DNA from: Methylocystis echinoides | GTDB lineage: Bacteria; Pseudomonadota; Alphaproteobacteria; Rhizobiales; Beijerinckiaceae | Assembly (NCBI RefSeq): GCF_040687965.1 | Contig: NZ_CP156084.1 | Coordinates: 2,108,501 to 2,172,500 of the forward strand | Reading direction: 5' to 3' | DNA length: 64,000 bases | Shown here: positions 51,378 through 61,100 of the stretch, in pieces | How the letters are laid out: every line of letters starts with the position of its first letter | Position numbering within the stretch: the stretch's first letter is position 1 | Made by a program: the position numbers and the translations under genes | The notes under the pieces: model-generated | Databases searched by the model: none | What the model saw: the letters and a program-made list of their open reading frames with translations, nothing else | What the model was told of the DNA's origin: nothing

Positions 51378-52682
51378 TCACCTGCGTCCGACGCTCACAT
51401 AGGCGAAGCCATGCCTGCGGGCGTCCGCCGGGCGGTAAACGTTGCGCAGATCGACGAGGATGGGCTGCTTGAGCAGGCGCTTGACGCGCTCGAGATCGAG
51501 CGCGCGGAACGCGTCCCATTCCGTCACGATCGCCAGCGCGTCGGCGCCCTCGATCGCCGAATAGGCGTCCTCGTGGAAGATCACCTCCGGCATCAGCGGC
51601 CGCGCCTGCGCCATGCTCTCGGGATCATAGGCGTGCACCTCGGCGCCGTCGCCGGCGAGCGAGGCGACGATCGCCAGGGACGGCGCGTCGCGCATGTCGT
51701 CGGTGTTGGGCTTGAAGGCGAGTCCCAAGAGCGCGATGCGCTTGCCGCGCACCGAGCCGCCGAGCGCATGGATGATCTTGCGCGCCATGGCGCGCTTGCG
51801 CGAGTCATTGACGGCGACGACCGTCTCGACAATGCGCAGGCTCGATCCCTCGTCCTGTCCCGTCTTGATGAGCGCCAGCGTGTCCTTGGGGAAGCAGGAG
51901 CCGCCGTAGCCCGGCCCGGCGTGCAGAAACTTCGAGCCGATGCGCTTGTCGAGGCCGATGCCGCGGGCGACCTCTTGAACGTCGGCGCCGACCTTCTCGC
52001 AAAGGTCCGCAATCTCGTTGATGAAGGTGATCTTGGTCGCCAGAAAGGCGTTGGCGGCGTATTTGGTGAGTTCCGAAGTGCGGCGGCCGACGAAGACGAG
52101 CGGCGGCGCGTTGAGCGACAGCGGCCGATAGATCTCCTCCATGACCTCGCGGGCGCGCGGCTCCTCGACCCCGATCACCACGCGGTCGGGGCGTTTGAAG
52201 TCCTCGATGGCGGCGCCCTCGCGCAGGAATTCCGGGTTGGAGACGACCGCGAAGTCGGCTTTCGGATTCACCTCGCGAATGATGCGCTCCACCTCGTCGC
52301 CGGTGCCGACCGGCACGGTCGATTTGTTGACGACGACGGTAAACCCGTCGAGCGCCGAGGCGATCGTCTTGGCGGCGGCGTAAACGTAAGAAAGATCGGC
52401 GTGCCCGTCGCCGCGGCGCGATGGCGTGCCGACGGCGATGAACACCGCATCGGCGCCTTTCACGGCGGGCGCGAGTTCGGTCGTGAAGGCGAGGCGGCCC
52501 TGTTTGACGTTATTGGCGACGAGTTCGTCGAGGCCCGGTTCGTAAATCGGAATCTCGTTACGCTTCAACCGCTCGATTTTGCCGGCGTCGGAATCGACGC
52601 AAATCACATTGTGGCCAAAGTCCGCAAAGCACGCCCCGGAAACGAGTCCCACATAGCCGGAGCCGATCATCGTAATGTTCAT
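51378..52682 (-). CDS. ugd: UDP-glucose 6-dehydrogenase
   Basis: A 434-residue enzyme making UDP-glucuronate for surface polysaccharides. The Rossmann start is MIGSGYVGLVSGACFADFGHNVICVD (about residues 5-30); the substrate part has VNKSTVPVGTGDEV. The catalytic Cys is in GPGYGGSCFPKDTLAL, and a second Rossmann half has ALLGLAFKPNTDDMRDAPS. The length is normal. It is cotranscribed with the YdcF-like gene. Confidence 0.95.
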   Translation of the reverse strand: MNITMIGSGYVGLVSGACFADFGHNVICVDSDAGKIERLKRNEIPIYEPGLDELVANNVKQGRLAFTTELAPAVKGADAVFIAVGTPSRRGDGHADLSYVYAAAKTIASALDGFTVVVNKSTVPVGTGDEVERIIREVNPKADFAVVSNPEFLREGAAIEDFKRPDRVVIGVEEPRAREVMEEIYRPLSLNAPPLVFVGRRTSELTKYAANAFLATKITFINEIADLCEKVGADVQEVARGIGLDKRIGSKFLHAGPGYGGSCFPKDTLALIKTGQDEGSSLRIVETVVAVNDSRKRAMARKIIHALGGSVRGKRIALLGLAFKPNTDDMRDAPSLAIVASLAGDGAEVHAYDPESMAQARPLMPEVIFHEDAYSAIEGADALAIVTEWDAFRALDLERVKRLLKQPILVDLRNVYRPADARRHGFAYVSVGRR

Positions 52683-53275
52683 TTAGGAATGGTCCTCTCG
52701 AGAGCGCACGGAAAACCGTTGGAAGCCGTGCATAGTCATTGTTTCTGCCGCGTTTTTTGTCAATGTTCCGACGAAAGCCGCAGGCGTTCGGCAAGCTTAT
52801 CCGGGCCGGGCCTTTGGCGCGCAAAGTGTCGGTTGGCGCTTTTTCAGTAGAGCTTGTCTTCTCATTTGGGCGGGAGGGGGTTCATTCATCGTTTCGGCGA
52901 GGGAGTGCGCGTCGTTCACAACGCTTTTATGACCACGCATGAGCGAAAGCGTTCCTCAAGACTTGCGTAAGACCAAATCGGAGATCGTGACAGTCTCTCC
53001 CCGGCGCCGCCCATCCTGTCTTGCTGCAACGCAGAATAAAAGCGGGCGCGCGGCGGCGACGTCGACTTGCGACTTCGCGGGTGAAGCGAGCGAAGTAATG
53101 CCGTTATGCCGCGCCTCTTCGGAGACGACCTGGCTGCAGAGCGGCTCGATACCGAAAAAACCTACTTTCATCCATCGTTTCTCGGGTAAAGCATTTGACA
53201 ATCGCAGAGCTATAGCCGAATGGAAATGCGCGGCAAAAAATCAAAACAAGCCGAAGCAGGCGCTGCGGGGAAACA
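52683..53275. other. Gene-poor divergent spacer
   Basis: About 590 bases between ugd (minus) and the desaturase (plus). The open frames here lack SD sites and family features. It should hold the promoters of both genes, but I cannot place them. Confidence 0.5.
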
Positions 53276-54361
53276 TTGACCGAGACAATCGACATAACGG
53301 CCGGACGCCAGAGCGGTCCGGACGCGAGAGCGCTGGCCCAGCGCATGGCAATACTGAAAACTCAGGCGAAGGAAAAGGGTTATTTTAAAGTGCCCGCATG
53401 GGAGCAGGCGCTCCGTTGCGTTGAAGTCGTGGCCGTCCCGGCGCTTGCCTTTTTTCTGCTCTCGAAGGGCGGCGCCTTCGCCCTCGCCGGCGCGCTTCTC
53501 CTGGGGATGCATTACCCGCGCACCGCCTATCTCGGCCACGACCTCGCCCATAATCACTGGGGACCGCGAGACGACGCGAAACCGCGCTTCATGCTCGGCG
53601 TCGTGGCGCTATTTCAGGGGTTCGGCTCCGCCTGGTGGATCGAGAAGCATGAATTGCACCATTCTTTCCCCAACGGCTGCCGCGTGGGCGAAGACGGCGT
53701 GCTGGTCCCGATCGACGGCGACATCGATTCCGTGCCGTGGATCGTCTGGGACAAAGCGCTCGTCGACTATAACAGCAAGGCGTGCAAATCGACCTGGCAA
53801 CGGCTTCTCTCCTATGTGATGCCGCGCTTTCAGGTGCCGCTGTTCTTCCCGCTGCTCTCGCTCGCCCGTTTCAATTGGAGCTGGCAGAGCATCGAGACCG
53901 CTGCGCGCCGGGGACTGAACCTCGAGGCGGCGCTTTGCGTCGCCCATTGGGCGCTCGGACTGACGCTCGCGGGCTTTCTGACGCCGGGCCCGGCCTGGAC
54001 GGGCTGGCTCTGGTTTCTCTGCGCGCAACTGCTCGGCGGATTTATCCTCGCCTTCGTCTTCGTCCTCAATCACACCGGGATGGAGGTCTATGACGCGACA
54101 GAGGCGAAAGGCTTTTATGACCGGCAGGCGCGCTCGACGCGCAACACGCCGACCTCCGCTTTTCTGGACTGGCTGACCGGCGGCCTCAACAGCCAGATCG
54201 AACATCACATGTACCCCACGATGGCCCGCCGCAATCTGCCCAAGATGCGCGAAGCCACCCGCAAAGCCATGATCGATTGCGGCTACGTTTACGAGGAGTT
54301 GAAGAACGGCGAGGCCATGGCCGCCGTTCTCCTCGCGCTCGGCGAGGCGGCCAGGGCCTGA
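53276..54361 (+). CDS. Membrane fatty acid desaturase
   Basis: A 361-residue integral desaturase inserting a double bond in acyl chains of membrane lipids. The three histidine boxes are present: HDLAHNH (about 87), HELHHSFPN (about 125) and QIEHHMYP (about 306). Hydrophobic pairs flank them, near 50-75 and 215-265. The start is TTG 53276 with GGGGAA upstream; an ATG at 53345 would lose only a non-conserved N-terminus. It could adjust membrane fluidity of intracytoplasmic membranes; the chain position is not predictable. Confidence 0.88.
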   Translation: MTETIDITAGRQSGPDARALAQRMAILKTQAKEKGYFKVPAWEQALRCVEVVAVPALAFFLLSKGGAFALAGALLLGMHYPRTAYLGHDLAHNHWGPRDDAKPRFMLGVVALFQGFGSAWWIEKHELHHSFPNGCRVGEDGVLVPIDGDIDSVPWIVWDKALVDYNSKACKSTWQRLLSYVMPRFQVPLFFPLLSLARFNWSWQSIETAARRGLNLEAALCVAHWALGLTLAGFLTPGPAWTGWLWFLCAQLLGGFILAFVFVLNHTGMEVYDATEAKGFYDRQARSTRNTPTSAFLDWLTGGLNSQIEHHMYPTMARRNLPKMREATRKAMIDCGYVYEELKNGEAMAAVLLALGEAARA

Positions 54362-54562
54362 CGCGCGCCGGGCGCTCCGCCCTTCCTGCAAGCGCAGCGA
54401 GGCAATCCGCGGCCGGAGCGGCGCGGCTTGCTTCGCGCGCCCCCCGCGCGACGACGAGACCGTCCCTTGGACGCCGTCCCTTGTTTCAAATAAAACATGC
54501 GGGCGAGCATTTGAGAGGATCGAGCGGCTCCGGCCCTTCTTCCTGGAGAAAGGGCGCTGGCC

Positions 54563-56416
54563 ATGGCGGAGGCGAACAATAAAAGGGAGTGGCGCTTCGA
54601 TCTCGGCTATTTCCTCCTGGCCGCGATCGCCATTTTGGTCTTTCAGCAACTCTGGGAGACCTATGGGGAAACCAACGTCGTCCCCTACAGCGAATTTTAC
54701 GATCTCCTGCGGGAGGGCAAGCTCGCCGACGTCCAGGTCGGCGACCGAGCCGTGCGCGCGACGCTGAAAGCGCCGCTGCCCGATGGCAAGAAACAAGTGG
54801 TTGCGGTCCGGGTCGATCCGAATTTCGCGCAGGAGCTCGAGGCCGCCAAAGTCGTCTATTCGGGACAGGTCCAGCAAGGCTGGATCTCGACGCTTCTGTC
54901 GTGGGTCGTCCCGGCCGCCATTTTCTTTTTCATCTGGAGTTATCTCGCTCGGCGGGTCGGGCAGGGCCTCGGCTCGGTGATGTCGGTCGGCCAGAGCCGC
55001 GCCAAGATCTTCGTGGAGACCGACATCAAAGTCGGTTTCAAGGACGTCGCCGGCGTCGACGAAGCCAAGGAAGAACTTCAGGAAATCGTCGCCTTCCTGA
55101 AAGATCCCGTCACTTATGGGCGTCTCGGCGCCCATGTGCCCAAAGGCATCCTGCTCGTCGGGCCGCCGGGTACCGGCAAGACTTTGCTCGCGCGCGCCGT
55201 CGCCGGAGAGGCGGGCGTCCCGTTCTTCTCGATCAACGGCTCAGAATTCGTGGAGATGTTCGTCGGTGTCGGCGCCGCGCGCGTGCGTGATCTGTTCAAT
55301 CAGGCGCGCGGGGCGGCGCCTTGCATCATCTTCATCGACGAACTCGACGCGCTGGGCCGCGCCCGCGGCATTTCCGGGCTGAGCGGCGGGCACGACGAAA
55401 AGGAGCAGACGCTCAATCAGCTGTTGAGCGAACTCGACGGATTCGACCCGACGGTCGGCGTCGTCCTCCTCGCCGCCACAAACCGCCCGGAAGTGCTCGA
55501 CCCGGCGCTCTTGAGGGCGGGCCGTTTCGACCGTCAGATTTCGGTTGATCGACCCGACAAGAACGGCCGTCTCGCCATCCTCGGCGTGCATCTGACGCGC
55601 ATCAAGCTCGCGCCAGACGTCGATCCGGCGAAAATCGCAGCCATGACCCCGGGTTTCACGGGCGCCGACATCGCCAATCTCGTCAATGAGGCGGCGATGC
55701 TCGCGACGCGGCGCAAGGCCAGCGCCGTCACGCTCGAAGACTTCACGGCGGCGATCGAGCGTCTGCTCGCGGGGCCGGAGAAGCGCAAGCGTATTCTCAA
55801 TCCCCGTGAAAAGCGCATCGTCGCCTATCACGAGATGGGCCACGCCATCGTCGCCATGGCGCTGCCGGACGTCGATCCGATCAAGAAGGTCTCGATCGTG
55901 CCGCGCGGAATCGGAGCGCTCGGCTACACCATGCAAATGCCGACCGAAGACCGCTATCTGATGACGCGCAGCGAACTCGTGAATCGCATGACCGTGCTGC
56001 TCGGCGGGCGGGCGGCGGAAATGCTCGTCTTCAAGGAGGCGACGACGGGCGCCGCCGACGATTTGCAGCGCGCAACGGAGATGGCGCGCGCCATGGTCAC
56101 GCGCTACGGCATGGAACAGGAGATCGGCCAGGCGTCGTTCGTCGTCGAGCGCCCGCGTTATCTCGATCTCCAGGGCCTTGGCCCGCAGCAATCCGAAATG
56201 AGCGACGAGACCAATGCGCGGATCGACGGCGCCATCAACAGTCTCGTCGAACAAGCCTTCCGTCGCGCGATGGAGATCCTCGCGGGCTGCGCGACGGTGC
56301 ATGTCGATTGGGCCGAGCGCCTGCTCGATCAGGAAACCTTCGGCGAGAGCGATCTCGCCAAGATTTACGCCGAGGTGAGAGGCGCGATGCAAAGCCGCAA
56401 TGCTGCGGCTTCTTGA
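54563..56416 (+). CDS. FtsH-type ATP-dependent zinc metalloprotease
   Basis: A 617-residue membrane AAA protease degrading misfolded or regulatory proteins. Two transmembrane helices (about 14-30 and 112-130) frame a small periplasmic domain. AAA motifs: Walker [14 protein letters not shown], pore loop [17 protein letters not shown], Walker [13 protein letters not shown], second region [22 protein letters not shown]. The zinc site is [10 protein letters not shown] (HExxH), with the distal Asp in [13 protein letters not shown]. The usual FtsH has HEAGH; Met here is a mild variation. The start is preceded by GGAGAAAGG. It is probably an accessory paralogue, so no symbol is given. Confidence 0.92.
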   Translation: MAEANNKREWRFDLGYFLLAAIAILVFQQLWETYGETNVVPYSEFYDLLREGKLADVQVGDRAVRATLKAPLPDGKKQVVAVRVDPNFAQELEAAKVVYSGQVQQGWISTLLSWVVPAAIFFFIWSYLARRVGQGLGSVMSVGQSRAKIFVETDIKVGFKDVAGVDEAKEELQEIVAFLKDPVTYGRLGAHVPKGILLVGPPGTGKTLLARAVAGEAGVPFFSINGSEFVEMFVGVGAARVRDLFNQARGAAPCIIFIDELDALGRARGISGLSGGHDEKEQTLNQLLSELDGFDPTVGVVLLAATNRPEVLDPALLRAGRFDRQISVDRPDKNGRLAILGVHLTRIKLAPDVDPAKIAAMTPGFTGADIANLVNEAAMLATRRKASAVTLEDFTAAIERLLAGPEKRKRILNPREKRIVAYHEMGHAIVAMALPDVDPIKKVSIVPRGIGALGYTMQMPTEDRYLMTRSELVNRMTVLLGGRAAEMLVFKEATTGAADDLQRATEMARAMVTRYGMEQEIGQASFVVERPRYLDLQGLGPQQSEMSDETNARIDGAINSLVEQAFRRAMEILAGCATVHVDWAERLLDQETFGESDLAKIYAEVRGAMQSRNAAAS

Positions 56417-56443
56417 CGAAGCCGCCGGCGCGCCGGCGTCGTC

Positions 56444-57595
56444 TCAATGCTCCGGATCGATGAAAAAGGATGGCGGAGCGGCGCCCCCGGCAATGCATTC
56501 CAGCACCACCCCCGCGGCCGACAAGGCTTCTCCGATCGTCACGTCCATGTCGAGATAGCGATAGGTCCCGAGACGGCCGATGAAGCTGACGCCGCGGGTT
56601 TCCCGCGCCAGGCTGATATAATCCTGCAGCAGTCGTTGCTCCTTCGCCTGCCGGATCGGGTAATAGGGAATGTCGGTCGGCCTGCAGTCGCGGCTATATT
56701 CGCGGTAGCAAATCGTGTTTTCGAAATTCTGCTTCTCCCAGGGCGCGAAATGCTTGTGTTCGGTAATGCGCGTGAAAGGGACGCCGGCGTCGCAATAATT
56801 CATCACCGCCGTTCCCTGAAAGTCTCCCGGTGAGTGAAATTTTTCGAAGTCCAAGGTGCGGTAGTTGAGCCGGCCGAGACGGAAGTCGAAAAAGCGGTCG
56901 ATGGGGCCGCTGTAAAGAACGTGTTCGAAGCTTTCGGACAGGGACTCGAAGGTCGTCTCCCGGCGCAGTTCGACATTCGGCGCATCCAAAATCGCGGCGA
57001 TAAACGGGGTGTAGCCGTCCTTCGGCATGCCCTGATAGCGATGCGCGAAATAGCTGTCGTCGTAATCGAAGCGCAAGGGCAGACGCTTGAGAACCGAGGC
57101 CGGCAAGTCGACGGGCTCGAGTCCCCATTGCTTGCGTGTATATCCTTCGAAGAACGCCTCGTAGAGCTCCTTGCCAATCATGGCGTGCGCCTGCTCTTGG
57201 AAATTGCGCGGCGACAAGTTGTTGACGGCCCTCTCCTGAATAAAAGCGCGCGCCTGCGAAGGGCTCATCGTCGTGTGGAAGAACTGGTTGATGGTCAAGA
57301 GATTGATCGGCAGCGAATAGACGCGCCCGCGGGCCACCGCTTGAACCCGGTGCGCATAGGGCATCATCGTGCAAAAGCGCTGCACATAGCGCCAGACCGC
57401 CTCGTCGGAAGTATGAAAGATATGCGGTCCGTAGAGATGCGCCATGATTCCGGTCGCGGCGTCGCGCTCGGTTGCGCAATTCCCGCCGATGCGCGTCCGT
57501 TCGTCCACGACGAGCACGGCATGCCCGGCTTCGCCCAGGGCGCGGGCGACCACGGCGCCGCTGAGCCCGGCTCCGACAACACAATATCGCGCCAA
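56444..57595 (-). CDS. glf: UDP-galactopyranose mutase
   Basis: A 383-residue flavoenzyme converting UDP-galactopyranose to UDP-galactofuranose for surface glycans. The FAD-binding start is YCVVGAGLSGAVVARALGEAGHAVLVVDER (about residues 4-33). The family blocks RIGGNCATE, YGPHIFHTSDEAVW, YTRKQWG, GMPKDGYTPF and YSGPIDRFFDFRLGRLNYRTL follow, and the C-terminal part has GRLGTYRYLDMD. The frame is open from 57625, but TTG 57595 has AAGGAGG 6 bases before it and is taken as the start. It is convergent with the ftsH-like gene. Confidence 0.93.
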   Translation of the reverse strand: MARYCVVGAGLSGAVVARALGEAGHAVLVVDERTRIGGNCATERDAATGIMAHLYGPHIFHTSDEAVWRYVQRFCTMMPYAHRVQAVARGRVYSLPINLLTINQFFHTTMSPSQARAFIQERAVNNLSPRNFQEQAHAMIGKELYEAFFEGYTRKQWGLEPVDLPASVLKRLPLRFDYDDSYFAHRYQGMPKDGYTPFIAAILDAPNVELRRETTFESLSESFEHVLYSGPIDRFFDFRLGRLNYRTLDFEKFHSPGDFQGTAVMNYCDAGVPFTRITEHKHFAPWEKQNFENTICYREYSRDCRPTDIPYYPIRQAKEQRLLQDYISLARETRGVSFIGRLGTYRYLDMDVTIGEALSAAGVVLECIAGGAAPPSFFIDPEH

Positions 57596-58118
57596 GAACA
57601 GCCTCCTTCGGATTGCAGCGCGCAATGCGCATGGGGCGCGACAACGCCCTCTTAACCACCTTAGACGCGCAAGGCTGGCGCGAGGCTGATCTGTCGTGGG
57701 GGTAATTTTTCAAGAAGAAGCGCGCACATAAGTAAGTATACATTCAGGAGGCGCAAGGCGGAGGAAAGTAATCATCCGGTAGAACCGCGACGTGTTCATC
57801 TTCTCTTAAGGCGCTCGATTTAAACCAGCTCCTATTGACCGCTAATTGGCGGCCTGGCTCTCGTGTTGGCGGGGCAGATGATCTGCTCCTTTCGGCCCAT
57901 GACGCTGTCGGGATGCTTTTCCCCCGACAGCGAAACAAGGCGCCGCTCCGCACGACGGTGTTTTCGCAAAACCCGCACTCGTGGCTCGAAGCCCTCACCG
58001 CAACGGTTTCCGGCGGGGCCCTTCGCGCCGGACCGACCATGCCGCCTGACGGACGCGCGTCCGCATGGGCTGGCCGGGCTGCGACACGAGCAGATCCAAA
58101 CCTTTCAGGGGCTGGCCA
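57596..58118. other. Divergent spacer before the octad-repeat gene
   Basis: About 520 bases with no supported gene. It includes the leader of the octad gene and the promoter side of glf. An AT-rich part lies at 57700-57745. The minus-strand open frame that enters from the repeat gene is a by-product of the 24-base repeats. Confidence 0.5.
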
Positions 58119-61100
58119 ATGACCTCGATCATCAACTCGCTTTCCGCCAAACAGATCGCGCTTCTTTCGACCGACACGGTCTCTAAGCTGACGACCGACG
58201 ACATCGCCGCAATGAAGACCGCTCAGGTCGCCGCCTTGTCGTCGACGCAGCTGGCGGCGCTGTCGACGGATGATTTGCGCGCCTTCACGACCCAGCAGTT
58301 CTCGGCGATAAGCGCCAGCGCGATCGCGGGGCTCACCAGCGTTCACATCAGCGCCATGACCACCGCCGAGGTGGCCGCGCTCTCGACCGCGCAGCTCGCG
58401 AAGATCGTCGCCTCTTACATTGACGACCTCTCCACCGATCAGGTCGCCGTGATGACGACGGCGCAGATCGCCGCCCTGTCGACGTCGCAGGCCGCCGCCA
58501 TGGAGACGGCGGACGTCGCCGTCTTGACCGGGGCGCAGGCCGCCGCTTTCAGCGCCAAGAGCCTTGCGGCTCTGTCGACCGACCAGGTCGTCGCTTTGAC
58601 GACCGCCGCCATCGCGGGTCTGACAACGACGCAGATCAAGGCCCTGACCTCGACCCAGATCAGCGCGCTCTCCACCGACCAGGCGGCGGCGCTGACGACG
58701 ACCCAGATCGCCGCCTTCGCCTCCTCTCAGATCGGCGGCCTGACGACGGACAGCGTCGCGGCCCTTTCGACCGGGCAGATCGCGGCGCTTGCGTCGAAGA
58801 CCGTCTCCGGTCTGACGTCCGCGCAGATCGTCGCGATCTCGACCGATCAGGCGGCGGCGCTGACGACCGCGCAGGTCGCTTCTCTCACGACGGCTCAGGC
58901 CGCCGCGCTCGAGACGGCGGACCTCGCGGCGCTCTCCACCGCGCAGACCGCGGCCCTGTCCAGTAAGGACATTGCGGTTCTCTCGACGGATCAGGTCTCC
59001 GCGATTGAAACGGCTGACCTCGCCGCCCTCTCGACGGGTCAGATCGGCGCGCTCACGACGGCGCAGATCGCCGTGCTCTCGACCGATCAGGTCGCGGCGC
59101 TGACGACGACCCAGATGAGCGCTCTGTCGTCCAAGCAGATCGCCGCCCTGACGACGACGGACCTCGCCGCGCTTTCGACCGCCCAGATCGCCGCGATCAA
59201 GACCGCCGCAATCGCCGGTCTCACCACCGCGCAGGTGGGCTCCATCTCGACCGATCAGGCGGCGGCGCTCTCGACTGCGCAGGTCTCCGTGCTGTCGACG
59301 AGCCAGGCCGCCGCGCTCTCGACCGACAGCATCGTCGCTTTGTCGACGGGCCAGTTCGCGGCCATGACCGCCAAGGATCTCGCCGCGCTCGTTTCGTCGC
59401 AAATCGCCGCCATCGAAACGACGGACCTCGCCGCGCTGTCCAGCACGCAGATCGCCGCCTTCACCACGGCGCAGATCGCCAATCTGTCCACCGGCCAGGC
59501 GGCGGCCCTGACAACGGCGCAGATCGCAGCGTTTTCCTCCACGCAGGTCGGCGCGCTGACCACCGACGACATCGCCGCGCTGTCGACGGCCCAGATCGCC
59601 GCCGTGAACGCCAAATCCGTGGCTGGCCTGACCACGGCGCAGATCGCCGCCTTCACCACGGATCAGGCCGCCGCGCTCACGACTGCGCAAGTGGCCGCGC
59701 TGTCGACCAAGCAGGCCGCCGCGCTCGAGACGGCCGACCTCGCGGCGCTCTCCACGACGCAGATTGCGTCGCTCTCCAGCAAGGGCGTCGCGGCGTTGAC
59801 GACCGACCAGGTCGCGGCCATGGAGACCGCCGATCTCGCGGTTCTGTCGACGGGCCAGATCGGCGCGCTGACAAGCGCGCAGGTCGCCGCTTTGTCCACG
59901 GATCAGGCCGCCGCCCTGACCACGACGCAGCTTAGCGCCCTGTCCTCGAAGCAGCTCGGCGCCTTGACCACTGACGGGGTCGGCGCGCTGTCGACGGGTC
60001 AGGTCGCCGCGCTCAGCTCAAAGGCCTTCGCCGGCTTGACGACGGCTCAGGTCGCAAGCTTCTCCACCGATCAGATCGCCGCCCTGAGCACCGCCCAGAT
60101 CGGCGCCCTGTCGACGAGCCAGGCGGCCGCTATTGAAACGGCCGACATCGCCGCGCTCTCGACCGGCCAGATCGCCGCGCTCTCCTCCAAGGGCGTCTCG
60201 GTGCTGACCACGGATCAAATCGCCGCGCTCACCACGGCGGAGGTCGCGGCGCTCACCACGGCGCAAATCGGCTCCCTGACCACCGTGCAGATCGCTGCGC
60301 TCTCGACCGATCAGACAGCCGCGCTGACCACCACGCAGGTTTCGACGCTTTCGTCGAAGCAGCTCGGCGTGCTGAAGACCGACGACGTCGTCGCGCTGTC
60401 GACGGATCAACTCGCGGCAGTCAACTCCAAGTCGCTGGCCGGTCTCACCACGGCGCAGGTCGGCGTGATTTCGACGGCGCAGGCCGCCGCGCTCACGACG
60501 GCGCAGGTCGCCTCCCTGTCGTCGACACAGATTGGCGCTTTGTCCACTGACGACGTCGCCGCGCTGTCGACCGCCCAGCTGGCGGCGGTCGGCGTCAAGG
60601 CTTTCGCCGCCCTGACGACGGACCAGATTGTCGCCATCTCGACGGATCAGGTCGCCGCCTTGACGACGGCCCAGATCGCCGCGCTGACGACGGCTCAGGC
60701 GGCCGCGATCGAAACGGCCGACCTCGCGGCCCTCTCCACCAGCCAGATCGGGGCGTTGACGACGAAGGGCCTCGCGGCGCTCTCGGCGCTGCAGATCCTC
60801 GCGCTCGAAACCGCCGACGCGACTGCGCTGTCGACGTCGCAGGTCGCCGCGCTCACAACGACTCAGGTCGCCGCGCTCTCGACGGACCAGGTTGTCGCAT
60901 TGACGACCAGCCAGATCGCCGCCTTGTCGTCGGGCCAGCTCGCCGCGCTGACGACGGCGGACGTCGCGGCGCTCTCTACGGCGCAGGTCGCCGCGCTGAG
61001 CACGCGCGCTCTCCCGGGCCTGACCAGCGATCAAGTGGTCGCCCTCTCGACCGACCAGGCGGCGGCGTTGACCACCGCCCAGATCGCAGGCCTCTCGACG

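Noticed and set aside
51345-52850. A 501-residue plus-strand open frame opposite ugd
   Set aside because: ugd is clear on the minus strand, with catalytic Cys and two Rossmann halves.
52939-53388. A 149-residue plus-strand open frame before the desaturase
   Set aside because: It overlaps the desaturase start in another frame and has no SD, signal or motif.
53609-55135. A 508-residue minus-strand open frame across desaturase and ftsH-like genes
   Set aside because: Both plus-strand genes have intact family motifs over the whole overlap; the antisense frame shows none.
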